Assembly (NCBI GenBank): GCA_001689415.1
Contig: LUJM01000113.1
Span: forward strand, 1-31,409
Direction: 5' to 3'
DNA length: 31,409 bases
DNA from: Bacteroidales bacterium M2
Lineage (GTDB): Bacteria; Bacteroidota; Bacteroidia; Bacteroidales; Muribaculaceae
Shown here: positions 8,463 through 16,908 of the stretch, in pieces
Numbering within the stretch: position 1 is the stretch's first letter
Layout of the letters: each line of letters starts with the position of its first letter
The notes under the pieces: generated by a model
Told to the model about the DNA's origin: nothing
Seen by the model: the letters and a program-made list of their open reading frames with translations, nothing else
The model's database searches: none
Made by a program: the position numbers and the translations under genes

Positions 8463-9902
8463 ATGGCAGATATTTCTCAGATTCAGAACGGTGAAAAGCT
8501 GTCTTTGAAACAGCAGATTGCACTGACAGCCAAACTGTCAGTGCCCGCTATCATTGCCCAGCTGTCGACAATTATGATGCAGTATATCGATGCCTCGATG
8601 GTTGGCCACCTCGGTGCTGATGCCTCGGCCTCGGTCGGTCTCATGAATTCGAGCTTGTGGATGTTCTGGGGCGTTTGCTCTACTATCACCATGGGATTTT
8701 CAGTGCAGGTAGCGCACCGGTTAGGGGCTCGAGATTCGTTAGGAGCAAGAGCAGTCCTTCGACAAGGCATAGTAGCCTGCGCTTTTGCCGGTTTGTGCAT
8801 GGCTTTACTGGGTGTAGCAATTGCGTGGCAGCTCCCGCACTGGCTCGGCGGTGGCGATAATATTTGCCATGGAGCGTCGGTATATTTCGCAACTTTTGTC
8901 GCAGCACTACCGGTACTGATTATGAACTACCTTGCCGGTGGCATGCTGCGTTGTGCCGGTAACATGAAGATTCCCGGACTTTTCAATGTCGGAATGTGTA
9001 TCCTCGACGTTTTCTTCAACTTCTTCCTCATATTCCCCTCGCGAGACATAAGCATACTTGGTTTGGACATTCCGTTGCCGGGTGCCGGCCTCGGTATTTT
9101 CGGAGCCGCACTTGGCACTGTCGCCGCCGAGTGTGTATGTGCAGCAGCAATGATGTACTGGGTATGCCGCAAGCAACACGACTTATGGCTTCGAGGAGTG
9201 GAAGCTGCAAAGAGCTATCGTCCGACAAAACTTGTTCTTCAACGTGCAGCCAAAATCGCTGTGCCAATGACTGTGGAGCATATCGTATTCTGCGGGGCAC
9301 AGATTACAATCACTATCATTGTGGCTCCCCTCGGAGTTGTTGCGATTGCCGCAAACGCCTTCGCTGTCACAGCCGAAAGCTTGTGCTACATGCCGGGCTT
9401 CGGTATTGGAGAAGCTGCGACTACGCTTTGCGGCCAGGCATACGGAGCTGCTCGTTATGACCTTGTGCGCAGGTTTGCACACCTCACCACCCTGCTCGGC
9501 ATGGCTGTTATGACAGTAATGGCTGTAGCCATGTTCCTTTGCGCCGACCTGATGATGAACATAATGACCCCTGTTGCTGCAATCAGAGACCTTGGTGCCG
9601 GGGTACTTCGCATCGAGGCTTGGGCAGAGCCAATGTATGCTGCTTCGATTGTCGCTTACGGAGCTTTTGTTGGCGTTGGCGACACTCTCTTGCCTGCCAC
9701 AATGAACTTCGGCAGTATATGGCTCGTCAGGATACCATTAGCAGCTATACTTGCGCCGACATGCGAACTTAGGGGTGTATGGATAGCAATGTGCGCCGAA
9801 CTCGCTTTCCGTGGTATTATTTTCCTTGCGCGAATGCGTTGGGGCAAATGGCTCAAGCCAGGCAAAACATCCTCAACCCCTGTAGACCTGGTCGAAACCT
9901 AA
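8463..9902 (+). CDS. MATE family multidrug/metabolite efflux transporter
   Basis: A 479-residue inner-membrane exporter of the DinF/NorM (MATE) superfamily, expected to use a Na+ or H+ gradient. About 12 membrane helices are visible. Family features include the first helix VPAIIAQLSTIMMQYIDASMVGHLGADASASVGL, the GFSVQVAHRLGA loop motif repeated in the second half as IGEAATTLCGQAYGA, and the LAGGMLRCAGNMKIPG motif. I chose the start at 8463 rather than 8406 because the -7 box at 8447-8454 lies between them and the conserved part begins at LSLKQQIALTAKLS. It is divergent from the tricorn operon and converges on ferritin. The substrate cannot be inferred. Confidence 0.92.
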   Translation: MADISQIQNGEKLSLKQQIALTAKLSVPAIIAQLSTIMMQYIDASMVGHLGADASASVGLMNSSLWMFWGVCSTITMGFSVQVAHRLGARDSLGARAVLRQGIVACAFAGLCMALLGVAIAWQLPHWLGGGDNICHGASVYFATFVAALPVLIMNYLAGGMLRCAGNMKIPGLFNVGMCILDVFFNFFLIFPSRDISILGLDIPLPGAGLGIFGAALGTVAAECVCAAAMMYWVCRKQHDLWLRGVEAAKSYRPTKLVLQRAAKIAVPMTVEHIVFCGAQITITIIVAPLGVVAIAANAFAVTAESLCYMPGFGIGEAATTLCGQAYGAARYDLVRRFAHLTTLLGMAVMTVMAVAMFLCADLMMNIMTPVAAIRDLGAGVLRIEAWAEPMYAASIVAYGAFVGVGDTLLPATMNFGSIWLVRIPLAAILAPTCELRGVWIAMCAELAFRGIIFLARMRWGKWLKPGKTSSTPVDLVET

Positions 9903-9942
9903 AAACCGACTGTCGGACACACCAATTACAAGATAGAATAAG

Positions 9943-9976
9943 GGCAAGTCTCAACTGAAACTTGCCCCATTTTTAT
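9943..9976 (+). terminator. Rho-independent terminator after the MATE gene
   Basis: GGGCAAGT (9943-9950) pairs with ACTTGCCC (9961-9968), a 10-base loop between them, followed by CATTTTTAT. It lies 40 bases after the MATE stop. Confidence 0.75.
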
Positions 9977-9988
9977 GCCATTAAGTAA

Positions 9989-10016
9989 CTCGCAAGAATT
10001 AGCTGCGAGTGATTTT
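9989..10016 (+). terminator. Second hairpin between MATE and ferritin genes
   Basis: ACTCGCA (9989-9995) pairs with TGCGAGT (10005-10011), followed by GATTTTTG on the plus strand. It may be a backup terminator for the MATE transcript or, in the other direction, a weak one for ferritin, where the trailing bases are less T-rich. Confidence 0.45.
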
Positions 10017-10037
10017 TGAGTATGTTACTTGTGCAAA

Positions 10038-10559
10038 TTAGTTTTTTGCAGCCAGCGGACTCGGCTCGTTATAAACGCGCTGAGCCAGTTCCTGATCAAG
10101 CATATAGAGAGCCAGACCATTGTCGCCGATGAGTTTCAGACGGTCGATAAGACCCTTGGCGGTCTCCTCTTCTTCTACCTGCTCTGCAACGAACCAGTCG
10201 AGTTTGCCACGGGTTGCGTAGTCGTGTTCAGCCTCGGCAAGGGCATAGAGGTTGTTGATGAGCGATGTCACCTTTTCCTCGTGGGCAAGGGTATCAACAT
10301 AGGCTGCAAGGGGGCTGTCCCAGGTTGTGGGAACGGCATCGATTGCCTTGAGTTCTACGCGGCCGCCTCGGCTCAGGAGGTAGTTGATGAAGATTTCGGC
10401 ATGAGCCTGCTCCTCTTTAAACTGAATGCGGAACCAGTTGGCGATACCGGCATGACCTTCTGATTCGAAGTGCATGCCAATTGAAAGGTAGAGATATGCC
10501 GACCACAGTTCGGCATTGATCTGCGCATTGATTGCGTCTTGGAGTTTTGGATTAATCAT
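10038..10559 (-). CDS. ftnA: Bacterial non-haem ferritin
   Basis: A 173-residue iron-storage protein that oxidises Fe2+ and stores it as a mineral in a 24-mer shell in the cytoplasm. The ferroxidase ligands are in their usual places: Glu17 (INAELWSAYLYLS), Glu50 and His53 (KEEQAHAEIF), Glu94 (AHEEKV) and Gln127/Glu130 in AEQVEEEE, with Glu126 and Glu129 as site-C ligands. Length and spacing match E. coli FtnA, with no haem-binding Met as in bacterioferritin. It begins 13 bases after the ArnT-like gene, so it may be co-transcribed with that gene, which is an unusual partner. Confidence 0.95.
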   Translation of the reverse strand: MINPKLQDAINAQINAELWSAYLYLSIGMHFESEGHAGIANWFRIQFKEEQAHAEIFINYLLSRGGRVELKAIDAVPTTWDSPLAAYVDTLAHEEKVTSLINNLYALAEAEHDYATRGKLDWFVAEQVEEEETAKGLIDRLKLIGDNGLALYMLDQELAQRVYNEPSPLAAKN

Positions 10560-10572
10560 TTCAGTTAATTCG

Positions 10573-12174
10573 TTAGTTTGATTTCTTTATTGCCATACCA
10601 ACGGGACGACGATAATCGCTGCCTCGTTTGGTCAGTAGTTCATATTCATAGTGTTGCGACAGCCCGGTCGTATCTTCATTTACAGGCACTATCATAACCG
10701 TACCGGCCGGATATTGCGAAGCCTCTTCAAGCGAGCCAACCGACCGCATCCGGTCATTGAGATAAAAATTGAGTGTATAAAACCTCATCTCTCCAAGTGT
10801 TATGATATCATGCTCTCCGGCAAGTGCCTCTATCCTTGCGGCTTCAGGTTTATTGCTGTTTGGATTCAACACTGCAGGCATCAAGGCTGCCGCATATGCC
10901 AGATAAACACTCCATACGGTAGCGATCAAATGCCCTGCCGCGCTGTGACGGTTTACCGCCCAGGCAACGCCAACAACCGCAGGCAGAATCACAAATACAT
11001 ACTGCCACCATGATATAGGAGCAAGATTCACGCCCTTGATATCTACGAAATGTAACGCTATAAACGCAATAGGCACCAATATCGCAATAACAGCCAATAT
11101 CCATGTAAATATCCTCACAAGCTTGGCAAATGTATCACGATCATCTATAATCGACGCAATGCCATAGCATATAAACGGATACGCCGGAAGCAGGTAAACA
11201 CTTCTTTTGCTTGACGGTATACAATAAAACAGAATCGTGATGACAGCTGCCGACAAGCTCAACAAGGCTGCATTCGACAAGGTTATCGGCCGTTTGTGTC
11301 GTATTGCAAAAAGGCTTCCAAGCATTAACAGTGTCCAAGGCAACAAACCGGCTGACAAAACTATAAAATTATAATACCAAGGATTGACATGGCTGTCATA
11401 AGACATCGTACCTGTCAATCGACCTATGTTTTCTTCATACATCAGGTCGAAGAACTCGTCGCCACCTTGCATGTAGGCCGCATAATACCATACGGACGGT
11501 AAAACCAGCGAAGCCAATGCCACCGCTGTCAATATCCCTAATGTCGCAAAAAAGTTTCTACGACGGAGCAAGCGGTAAATACCTATAATCAGGCAGGGCA
11601 ACAATGTTCCTACCGGACCTTTAGTCATCGTTGCACAGCTGAGAAGTAATATGACAGCCAAATAACGAAGAGGCCGCAGTCGCTGCTTATGCTCGTCGAG
11701 GTCATACAGCATGTAAATTGCACCGACCATACACGCAGTCAACACCATATCGAGCCTGCAGGCTACCGCAGCCCTGAATACCTCTACGCAGGTAAGTGTG
11801 ACAAACGAGAATATGATTGCAAAATGCTCGCCACGCTCTCTTTTGGCCCAGTTGAACCCGGCCATAACCATTGCAATTGCAGCAAGAGCCGACGGCAATC
11901 GCGATATAAATTCATTGACTACGCCGCCATTGAACAGCCACGCTATAGCTGCTATAATCCATGCCATAAAAGGCGGCTTATAGGGTATGTCCGCGCCATG
12001 GCTGACCGGCAGTAGCCAGTCGCCGCTCTGCAACATAGACACGGCCACGATGGCTTCGCGAGGCTCTCCTTTGCTGTTGAACATCGTCTCGCCAAGCCAT
12101 GGCAACAATAGTATCACAGCAGCCAGAAAGACTACTGCTCCCGCTCGAGGTATGTAACTGTTGTTATTTGTCAT
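10573..12174 (-). CDS. ArnT-like GT-C glycosyltransferase (PMT/GT83 family)
   Basis: A 533-residue integral membrane glycosyltransferase that would use a polyprenyl-phosphate sugar donor on the periplasmic face, for example to modify lipid A. The first periplasmic loop has the acidic motif GEPREAIVAVSML and IPYKPPFMAW, both typical of ArnT/PMT proteins, and TMTKGPVG follows in a later loop. About 11-12 membrane helices precede a soluble C-terminal domain (from about residue 445). The donor and acceptor are not determinable. It starts one base after the stop of the DUF389 gene (TGACATG), which indicates translational coupling. Confidence 0.85.
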   Translation of the reverse strand: MTNNNSYIPRAGAVVFLAAVILLLPWLGETMFNSKGEPREAIVAVSMLQSGDWLLPVSHGADIPYKPPFMAWIIAAIAWLFNGGVVNEFISRLPSALAAIAMVMAGFNWAKRERGEHFAIIFSFVTLTCVEVFRAAVACRLDMVLTACMVGAIYMLYDLDEHKQRLRPLRYLAVILLLSCATMTKGPVGTLLPCLIIGIYRLLRRRNFFATLGILTAVALASLVLPSVWYYAAYMQGGDEFFDLMYEENIGRLTGTMSYDSHVNPWYYNFIVLSAGLLPWTLLMLGSLFAIRHKRPITLSNAALLSLSAAVITILFYCIPSSKRSVYLLPAYPFICYGIASIIDDRDTFAKLVRIFTWILAVIAILVPIAFIALHFVDIKGVNLAPISWWQYVFVILPAVVGVAWAVNRHSAAGHLIATVWSVYLAYAAALMPAVLNPNSNKPEAARIEALAGEHDIITLGEMRFYTLNFYLNDRMRSVGSLEEASQYPAGTVMIVPVNEDTTGLSQHYEYELLTKRGSDYRRPVGMAIKKSN

Positions 12175-12175
12175 G

Positions 12176-13540
12176 TCACTGTATATCCACTATTTCGATT
12201 TTCGATATCGAAAGTCGTGCTTCGAGGTACTCGGCCAATTTCTTGCGGTCGTTATTTGTCATTCGTCCATGTGTGTGTACCATCGCAACTGTAGCAGTAT
12301 CAGTTGCCACATGGTCGTCAAGGTTGTTGAACACGGTTGTCGAGATACCAATACGCTTTACCGAGGGGAAAATGACCTTTACCTCGGCAGCGACTTCCGA
12401 CGAAGCCGTAAACGCTGTGCGTTCATCAGCAATCACAGTTTTCAAAGAGTCTATAGTACCCTGCTGACGCGATATTGTACTCTGCGCAAGGCGGTAAATG
12501 TCTCCTACAGCTGCGATCTGCTGCGACTTCGCAGCGTCGCGCTGAGCCTGAGCGCCCTGCACTATTATTAATTTCGTTCCTCCAAGGCCATAGAATTTCA
12601 GTCTTTCCGACAATGCAAGACGCAAGGAGTCGGTAGGCAGATGCTGGCCTATAAGGGTCATCGACAACACATTCTCGCCATGGTCGGTATAAGCCTTGTG
12701 GCTGATAACCTGCGTGTCGGCAAAGCGGCATTCTTCAGTCACAAAGTTGTCGGCATTCATCACAAACTTGTTATGCTGCAGCATATTGTAAGTCAGATAA
12801 ATACTCGGCAACATTGTAAGTATTGCCAGTGTATATACAATTCGGCGCACCTTTCGGGCCCTTGCCACATCGCTCACACTATGTGGCTGATACTTCATCA
12901 GTTTCACACCGATAAAAGTGGCAAACGCTATATATACTGAATTTATAAAAAACAGATAAAATGCACCGAAAAAGTAATTGAGCTGCCACGTTGCGATGCC
13001 GTAACCTGCCGTACAAAGAGGCGGCATAAGCGCGGTTGCAATTGCGACACCGGGTATCACATTGCCTTTGTTGTTGGCTCCAAGGGCGATAATACCGGCT
13101 CCGCCGCCAAAAAATCCGATAAGCACATCATAAATCGTTGGCGATGTGCGGGCAAGCAACTCGCTATGCTGTTCGCTCACCGGTGATATCAGGAAGTAGA
13201 TCGTAGCTGTTATTACCGAGAAGCTCGCAGCCATGATAAGGTTGCGGATACAACGTTTGATAAGGTCGAAATCATGTATGCCTACACCGAGACCGAGGCC
13301 GATGATAGGGCCCATTAGCGGCGATATAAGCATCGCGCCTATGATGACCGCCGTAGAGTTGGTATTAAGGCCTAATGATGCTATGAAAATCGCTATAATC
13401 AGAATCAGGATATTCGTTCCGCGGAATGATACTCCTTCCCTTATATTGTGTTCGGCTTCGTCTTGCGAAACAAGCTGGCCGGTCAATGTGAAATAATTTA
13501 CAAAGAAATCTCGTGTCCTATCTGCTATATTGACCTTCAT
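12176..13540 (-). CDS. DUF389 family membrane protein
   Basis: A 454-residue protein of the DUF389 (TIGR00341-like) family. The N-terminal part has the DUF389 core of about six membrane helices, with the strongly conserved GAMLISPLMGPIIGLGLG (about 68-85) and the related VIPGVAIATALMPPLCTAGYG. A soluble C-terminal part (about 255-454) contains a heptad-like stretch (RDAAKSQQIAAVGDIYRLAQ) and no enzyme motif that I recognise. The function of the family is unknown. It overlaps functionally, through a one-base gap, with the ArnT-like gene. Its upstream gap of 55 bases to the CoA-transferase holds a hairpin but no -7 box, so it may be reached by read-through. Confidence 0.88.
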   Translation of the reverse strand: MKVNIADRTRDFFVNYFTLTGQLVSQDEAEHNIREGVSFRGTNILILIIAIFIASLGLNTNSTAVIIGAMLISPLMGPIIGLGLGVGIHDFDLIKRCIRNLIMAASFSVITATIYFLISPVSEQHSELLARTSPTIYDVLIGFFGGGAGIIALGANNKGNVIPGVAIATALMPPLCTAGYGIATWQLNYFFGAFYLFFINSVYIAFATFIGVKLMKYQPHSVSDVARARKVRRIVYTLAILTMLPSIYLTYNMLQHNKFVMNADNFVTEECRFADTQVISHKAYTDHGENVLSMTLIGQHLPTDSLRLALSERLKFYGLGGTKLIIVQGAQAQRDAAKSQQIAAVGDIYRLAQSTISRQQGTIDSLKTVIADERTAFTASSEVAAEVKVIFPSVKRIGISTTVFNNLDDHVATDTATVAMVHTHGRMTNNDRKKLAEYLEARLSISKIEIVDIQ

Positions 13541-13560
13541 ATCTATACCATGTTGATATG

Positions 13561-13588
13561 GGAGCGTGGCCTGTCGAGGCCACGCTCC
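13561..13588 (-). terminator. GC-rich perfect hairpin after the CoA-transferase gene
   Basis: GGAGCGTGGCC (13561-13571) pairs perfectly with GGCCACGCTCC (13578-13588) around a six-base loop. It lies just after the CoA-transferase stop. The minus-strand 3' flank is CATATCAAC, with no T-run, so it may attenuate transcription or stabilise the upstream mRNA rather than act as a complete intrinsic terminator. Confidence 0.5.
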
Positions 13589-13595
13589 TCATTAA

Positions 13596-15089
13596 TTAGA
13601 TGTATTTACCGTAGTCGGCGTTGCGCATATCGCCAGTATCATTGAAGGCGTTGTGGAATGCAAACGCGGCTTTCAGTGTGTGCGGGGTCTGGCCGCTTGT
13701 GCCAAGCTTGAGATAGTCGCGCAGAAGCTCGCGGTACATCGGGTGTGCGCAATTGTCGATAATCGTTTGTGCACGTTCTACCGGGTCTTTGTGGCGAAGG
13801 TCTGCAATACCCTGGTCGGTTACAAGGATGTCGACGCTATGCTCGCTGTGGTCGGGATGTGCTACCATAGGCACGATGTTGCTGATCATACCGCCTTTGC
13901 TTACAGACGGACAGCTGAAAATCGACAGGTAAGCGTTGCGGGTAAAGTCGCCCGAACCGCCGATACCGTTCATCATCTTGGTACCAAGTACGTGGGTTGA
14001 GTTAACGCTGCCGAAAAGGTCAGCCTCAAGTGCGGTATTCATTGCGATGACACCTATTCGGCGGATAACCTCGGGGTTGTTGGAAATCTCGGCCGGACGC
14101 ATTAGAATCTTGTCGTGGAAGAACTGCATGTCGGCGAACAGCTTCTTCTCGGTATCATCGGTAAAGGTCATCGAGCAAGTACTTGCAAATGTACATTTAC
14201 CCTTCTGTAGAAGCTCGAGTACAGCGTCCTGGATAACCTCGGTGTACATCATAAACGGAGGCAGCTCCTTGCTTTCGCCCAGGTCATAGAGCACGGCGTT
14301 GGCCACATTGCCCACGCCCGATTGAAGCGGAAGGAATTCCTTGGGAAGGCGACCGGCGGTGTACTCGCCTACAAGGAAGCGAACTACATTCGAGCCGATT
14401 TGCTTCGAAACTTCGTCGGGTGCGGTAAACGGTTTCACGCAGTCATACGAGCTGGTGTGAACGATACCTACCACCTTTGCCGGATCAACCTTGAGTACGG
14501 GCGAACCGATGCGGTCGTTTGCTGCATAGATTGGAATTTCGCGACGGTGGGGAGGATCGAGCGGCAGATATATATCGTGCATGCCAAGAAGTGCCTTTGG
14601 CAGCTTGTCATTAAGCTCGATAAAGATTTTTTTCGCCATCATTGCGTAGGTAGGCACATTGCCCAGGCCGCAGCCAAGGATAATTTCGCCATTATCGGTG
14701 ATATCGGCGGCTTCGATGATTGCAAAGTCGATAGGGCCGTATGTACCGTAGCGTACTTCCTGTGACATTTCCGACAGGTGACGGTCGAAATAGTGGCAGT
14801 CGTGGCTGTTGATACGCTTGCGAAGGTCAGGAACATTCTGATATGGTGCACGCATATTATAGGCGTTGGCTCGCGCCATTACACCGTCTACATGATCGCT
14901 TGTCGAAGCCCCGGTAAACATGTTTACCTTAAACTCGCGACCGGCTTCATGCTCTCGTACAGCTTTTGCTGCAAGAGCCTCGCTAATAAATTTCGGTGTG
15001 CCGGGGGCGGTAAAGCCCGATAGGCCTATAGTTGCACCGTTGGGAATCATTTCTGCGGCTTCTTGAGCCGTTAAAACGTTGAATGCCAT
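13596..15089 (-). CDS. Succinyl-CoA:acetate CoA-transferase (acetyl-CoA hydrolase/transferase family)
   Basis: A 497-residue cytoplasmic class I CoA-transferase that moves CoA between succinyl-CoA and acetate, as in succinate/propionate fermentation. The predicted nucleophile is Glu284 in MMYTEVIQDAV, and the glycine-rich oxyanion motif is GIGGSGDF (375-382); both positions are close to those of Acetobacter AarC. GASTSDHVDG and GLGNVPTYAM are further family signatures. It lies 30 bases after the small Pro-rich membrane protein gene and is probably transcribed from that gene's promoter at 15515-15522. Confidence 0.93.
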   Translation of the reverse strand: MAFNVLTAQEAAEMIPNGATIGLSGFTAPGTPKFISEALAAKAVREHEAGREFKVNMFTGASTSDHVDGVMARANAYNMRAPYQNVPDLRKRINSHDCHYFDRHLSEMSQEVRYGTYGPIDFAIIEAADITDNGEIILGCGLGNVPTYAMMAKKIFIELNDKLPKALLGMHDIYLPLDPPHRREIPIYAANDRIGSPVLKVDPAKVVGIVHTSSYDCVKPFTAPDEVSKQIGSNVVRFLVGEYTAGRLPKEFLPLQSGVGNVANAVLYDLGESKELPPFMMYTEVIQDAVLELLQKGKCTFASTCSMTFTDDTEKKLFADMQFFHDKILMRPAEISNNPEVIRRIGVIAMNTALEADLFGSVNSTHVLGTKMMNGIGGSGDFTRNAYLSIFSCPSVSKGGMISNIVPMVAHPDHSEHSVDILVTDQGIADLRHKDPVERAQTIIDNCAHPMYRELLRDYLKLGTSGQTPHTLKAAFAFHNAFNDTGDMRNADYGKYI

Positions 15090-15119
15090 GTTAGTGTATA
15101 TTTTCTTTGTTTTTCGTGG

Positions 15120-15494
15120 TCAGAAATCTTTAAACTTCGGGTGATTCAGCACTTCGCTCCATATCACAGCCTTACGAAGTTCATCGCGGCTTATCGGCGG
15201 TGTCGGTTCCTGTACCGGATACTGTATCGCCGGAGTATCGGCGGTAACACGTGCGCCCTCCTCTACTTCTAATAACGGAGTCTCTGCCGGGCGTGGGGGC
15301 GGTTCGGGCCTGCGCTGTTGACTCTGCACACGGGGCGCTCGGGGCGGGCGCGTACGGCGTTGCGGCTGCGCCTGGGGGGCAGCCGGGGTGCTTCGCTGCG
15401 AGCCTTGCTTGGCCTTGTCGATAAACTTTTCGAGCAATGGCAGGCCGACAACGAATATCACGCCTATTAATATGGAGAAGAATTGCGATTCCAC
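15120..15494 (-). CDS. Small Pro/Arg-rich membrane-anchored protein
   Basis: A 124-residue hypothetical protein. Residues 4-21 form one membrane helix (FFSILIGVIFVVGLPLLEKF). The middle (about 30-75) is a low-complexity Pro/Arg/Gln segment, likely disordered. The C-terminal ISRDELRKAVIWSEVLNHPKF is a conserved tail I associate with an uncharacterised Bacteroidales family. It is the first gene before the CoA-transferase and diverges from miaB; 59 bases separate the two start codons, and that gap holds both promoters. Confidence 0.75.
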   Translation of the reverse strand: MESQFFSILIGVIFVVGLPLLEKFIDKAKQGSQRSTPAAPQAQPQRRTRPPRAPRVQSQQRRPEPPPRPAETPLLEVEEGARVTADTPAIQYPVQEPTPPISRDELRKAVIWSEVLNHPKFKDF

Positions 15495-15504
15495 TTCTTT
15501 TTAG

Positions 15505-15512
15505 TAATTTTG
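15505..15512 (+). promoter_or_regulatory. miaB promoter -7 box (overlaps divergent promoter)
   Basis: TAATTTTG matches TAnnTTTG, with TTG at 15483-15485 and a 19-bp spacer. It forms one half of the 18-bp near-palindrome TAATTTTGCACAAAATTA (15505-15522). The miaB ATG is 41 bases downstream. Confidence 0.75.
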
Positions 15513-15514
15513 CA

Positions 15515-15522
15515 CAAAATTA
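15515..15522 (-). promoter_or_regulatory. Promoter -7 box of the small membrane protein/CoA-transferase genes
   Basis: The minus strand reads TAATTTTG, with TTTG (plus-strand CAAA at 15542-15545) as the -33 box and again exactly 19 bp between them. It faces and overlaps the miaB promoter, so the two transcripts would overlap at their 5' ends. Confidence 0.72.
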
Positions 15523-15553
15523 CTCAATCTTGAGCAATAAACAAATATTTTCA

Positions 15554-16894
15554 ATGGAAAACGACCGCAAATTATATATCGAAACCTATGGCTGTCAGAT
15601 GAACGTCGCCGACAGCGAAGTGGTTGCTGCTATTATGGGTATGGAAGGATATTCCATATGTGACAATATCGATCAGGCCGACGCCGTCCTGCTCAACACA
15701 TGCTCGATTCGCGATAATGCCGAACAAAAGATTATCGGACGCTTGCAAGCTCTCAGGGCACTCCGTCGCGACCGCAAATCTCATGGTCGCGACCTTATCA
15801 TCGGTGTGATTGGATGTATGGCCGAAAGGGTTAAAGACGACCTTATCGATAATCACGGTGTCAACCTCGTGGCAGGGCCTGACTCATACCTCGATCTGCC
15901 GGCTCTTTTCGCCTCGGCAGAAGCAGGACATCCGGCAGTAAACGTGGAGCTCTCGACAACCGAGACATACCGCGATGTCGTGCCTGTGCGCCTGCCGGGC
16001 AAACAGGTATCCGGATTTGTAAGCATCATGCGAGGCTGCAACAATTTCTGCTCCTACTGCATCGTACCTTACACTCGTGGACGTGAAAGGTCGCGACCTG
16101 TCGACAGCATCTTGAACGAAGTTGCCGACCTGAGGGCAAAAGGCTATAAAGAAGTAACATTGCTGGGCCAGAATGTGAACAGCTATCGCTACACAGATTC
16201 CGACGGCAACACTATCGGCTTCGCCGAACTGCTTGCTGCCGTTGCCGAGGCTGCGCCCGACATGCGTATACGATTCACAACTTCGCACCCCAAGGATATG
16301 GGACACGACACCCTCGAATGTATTGCCGCTCATCCGAATATCTGCCGCTGGATTCACCTGCCGGTACAATCGGGAAGCAACAGCGTACTCGAGGCCATGA
16401 ACCGTAAATACACCCGCGAATGGTATCTCGACCGTATCGCCGATATTCGTGCAACAATACCCGACTGCGGTATTTCTTCCGACCTTTTCACCGGTTTCCA
16501 CAACGAAAGCGAAGAGGATTTCGAACAAACGCTCGACCTGATGCGCACCGTCGGTTTCGACGCTTCATATATGTTCAAATACTCAGAGCGTCCCGGCACT
16601 CTGGCTTCGAGAACTATGCCCGACAACATTCCCGAAAACGTGAAAATCGATCGCCTGAACCGTATGATTGCGCTGCAAAACGAGCTATCGCTCGCATCTA
16701 ACCGACGCGACATCGGCAAGCGATTCGAGGTCTTGGTTGAAGGTGTAGCAAAACGCAGCAAAGAGCAAATGGTCGGACGCACAAGCCAGAACAAAACAGC
16801 CGTATTCGAGCGAGGAAATGCCCGGGTCGGAGACTTTGTCACAGTCGAAGTTCTTGATGCGACTTCGGCTACCCTGCTCTGCAAATTGGTTTGA
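15554..16894 (+). CDS. miaB: tRNA-2-methylthio-N6-dimethylallyladenosine synthase (MiaB)
   Basis: A 446-residue radical-SAM methylthiotransferase that adds a methylthio group to i6A37 in tRNAs reading UNN codons. The N-terminal MTTase domain carries the auxiliary cluster cysteines Cys14 (ETYGCQMN), Cys50 (LNTCSIR) and Cys88 (VIGCMAE). The radical-SAM cluster is Cys162, Cys166 and Cys169 (MRGCNNFCSYCIVPYTRG). A TRAM domain closes the protein (about 375-446). I use the ATG at 15554; upstream in-frame codons run through the promoter. It diverges from the small membrane protein gene and its stop lies 14 bases from the convergent GH25 gene. Confidence 0.96.
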   Translation: MENDRKLYIETYGCQMNVADSEVVAAIMGMEGYSICDNIDQADAVLLNTCSIRDNAEQKIIGRLQALRALRRDRKSHGRDLIIGVIGCMAERVKDDLIDNHGVNLVAGPDSYLDLPALFASAEAGHPAVNVELSTTETYRDVVPVRLPGKQVSGFVSIMRGCNNFCSYCIVPYTRGRERSRPVDSILNEVADLRAKGYKEVTLLGQNVNSYRYTDSDGNTIGFAELLAAVAEAAPDMRIRFTTSHPKDMGHDTLECIAAHPNICRWIHLPVQSGSNSVLEAMNRKYTREWYLDRIADIRATIPDCGISSDLFTGFHNESEEDFEQTLDLMRTVGFDASYMFKYSERPGTLASRTMPDNIPENVKIDRLNRMIALQNELSLASNRRDIGKRFEVLVEGVAKRSKEQMVGRTSQNKTAVFERGNARVGDFVTVEVLDATSATLLCKLV

Positions 16895-16908
16895 TTTACA
16901 GCCTGCGG

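Noticed and set aside
15884..16528. A 214-codon minus-strand open frame inside miaB
   Set aside because: The plus-strand frame encodes all MiaB cluster cysteines; the opposite frame is a by-product of its codon use.
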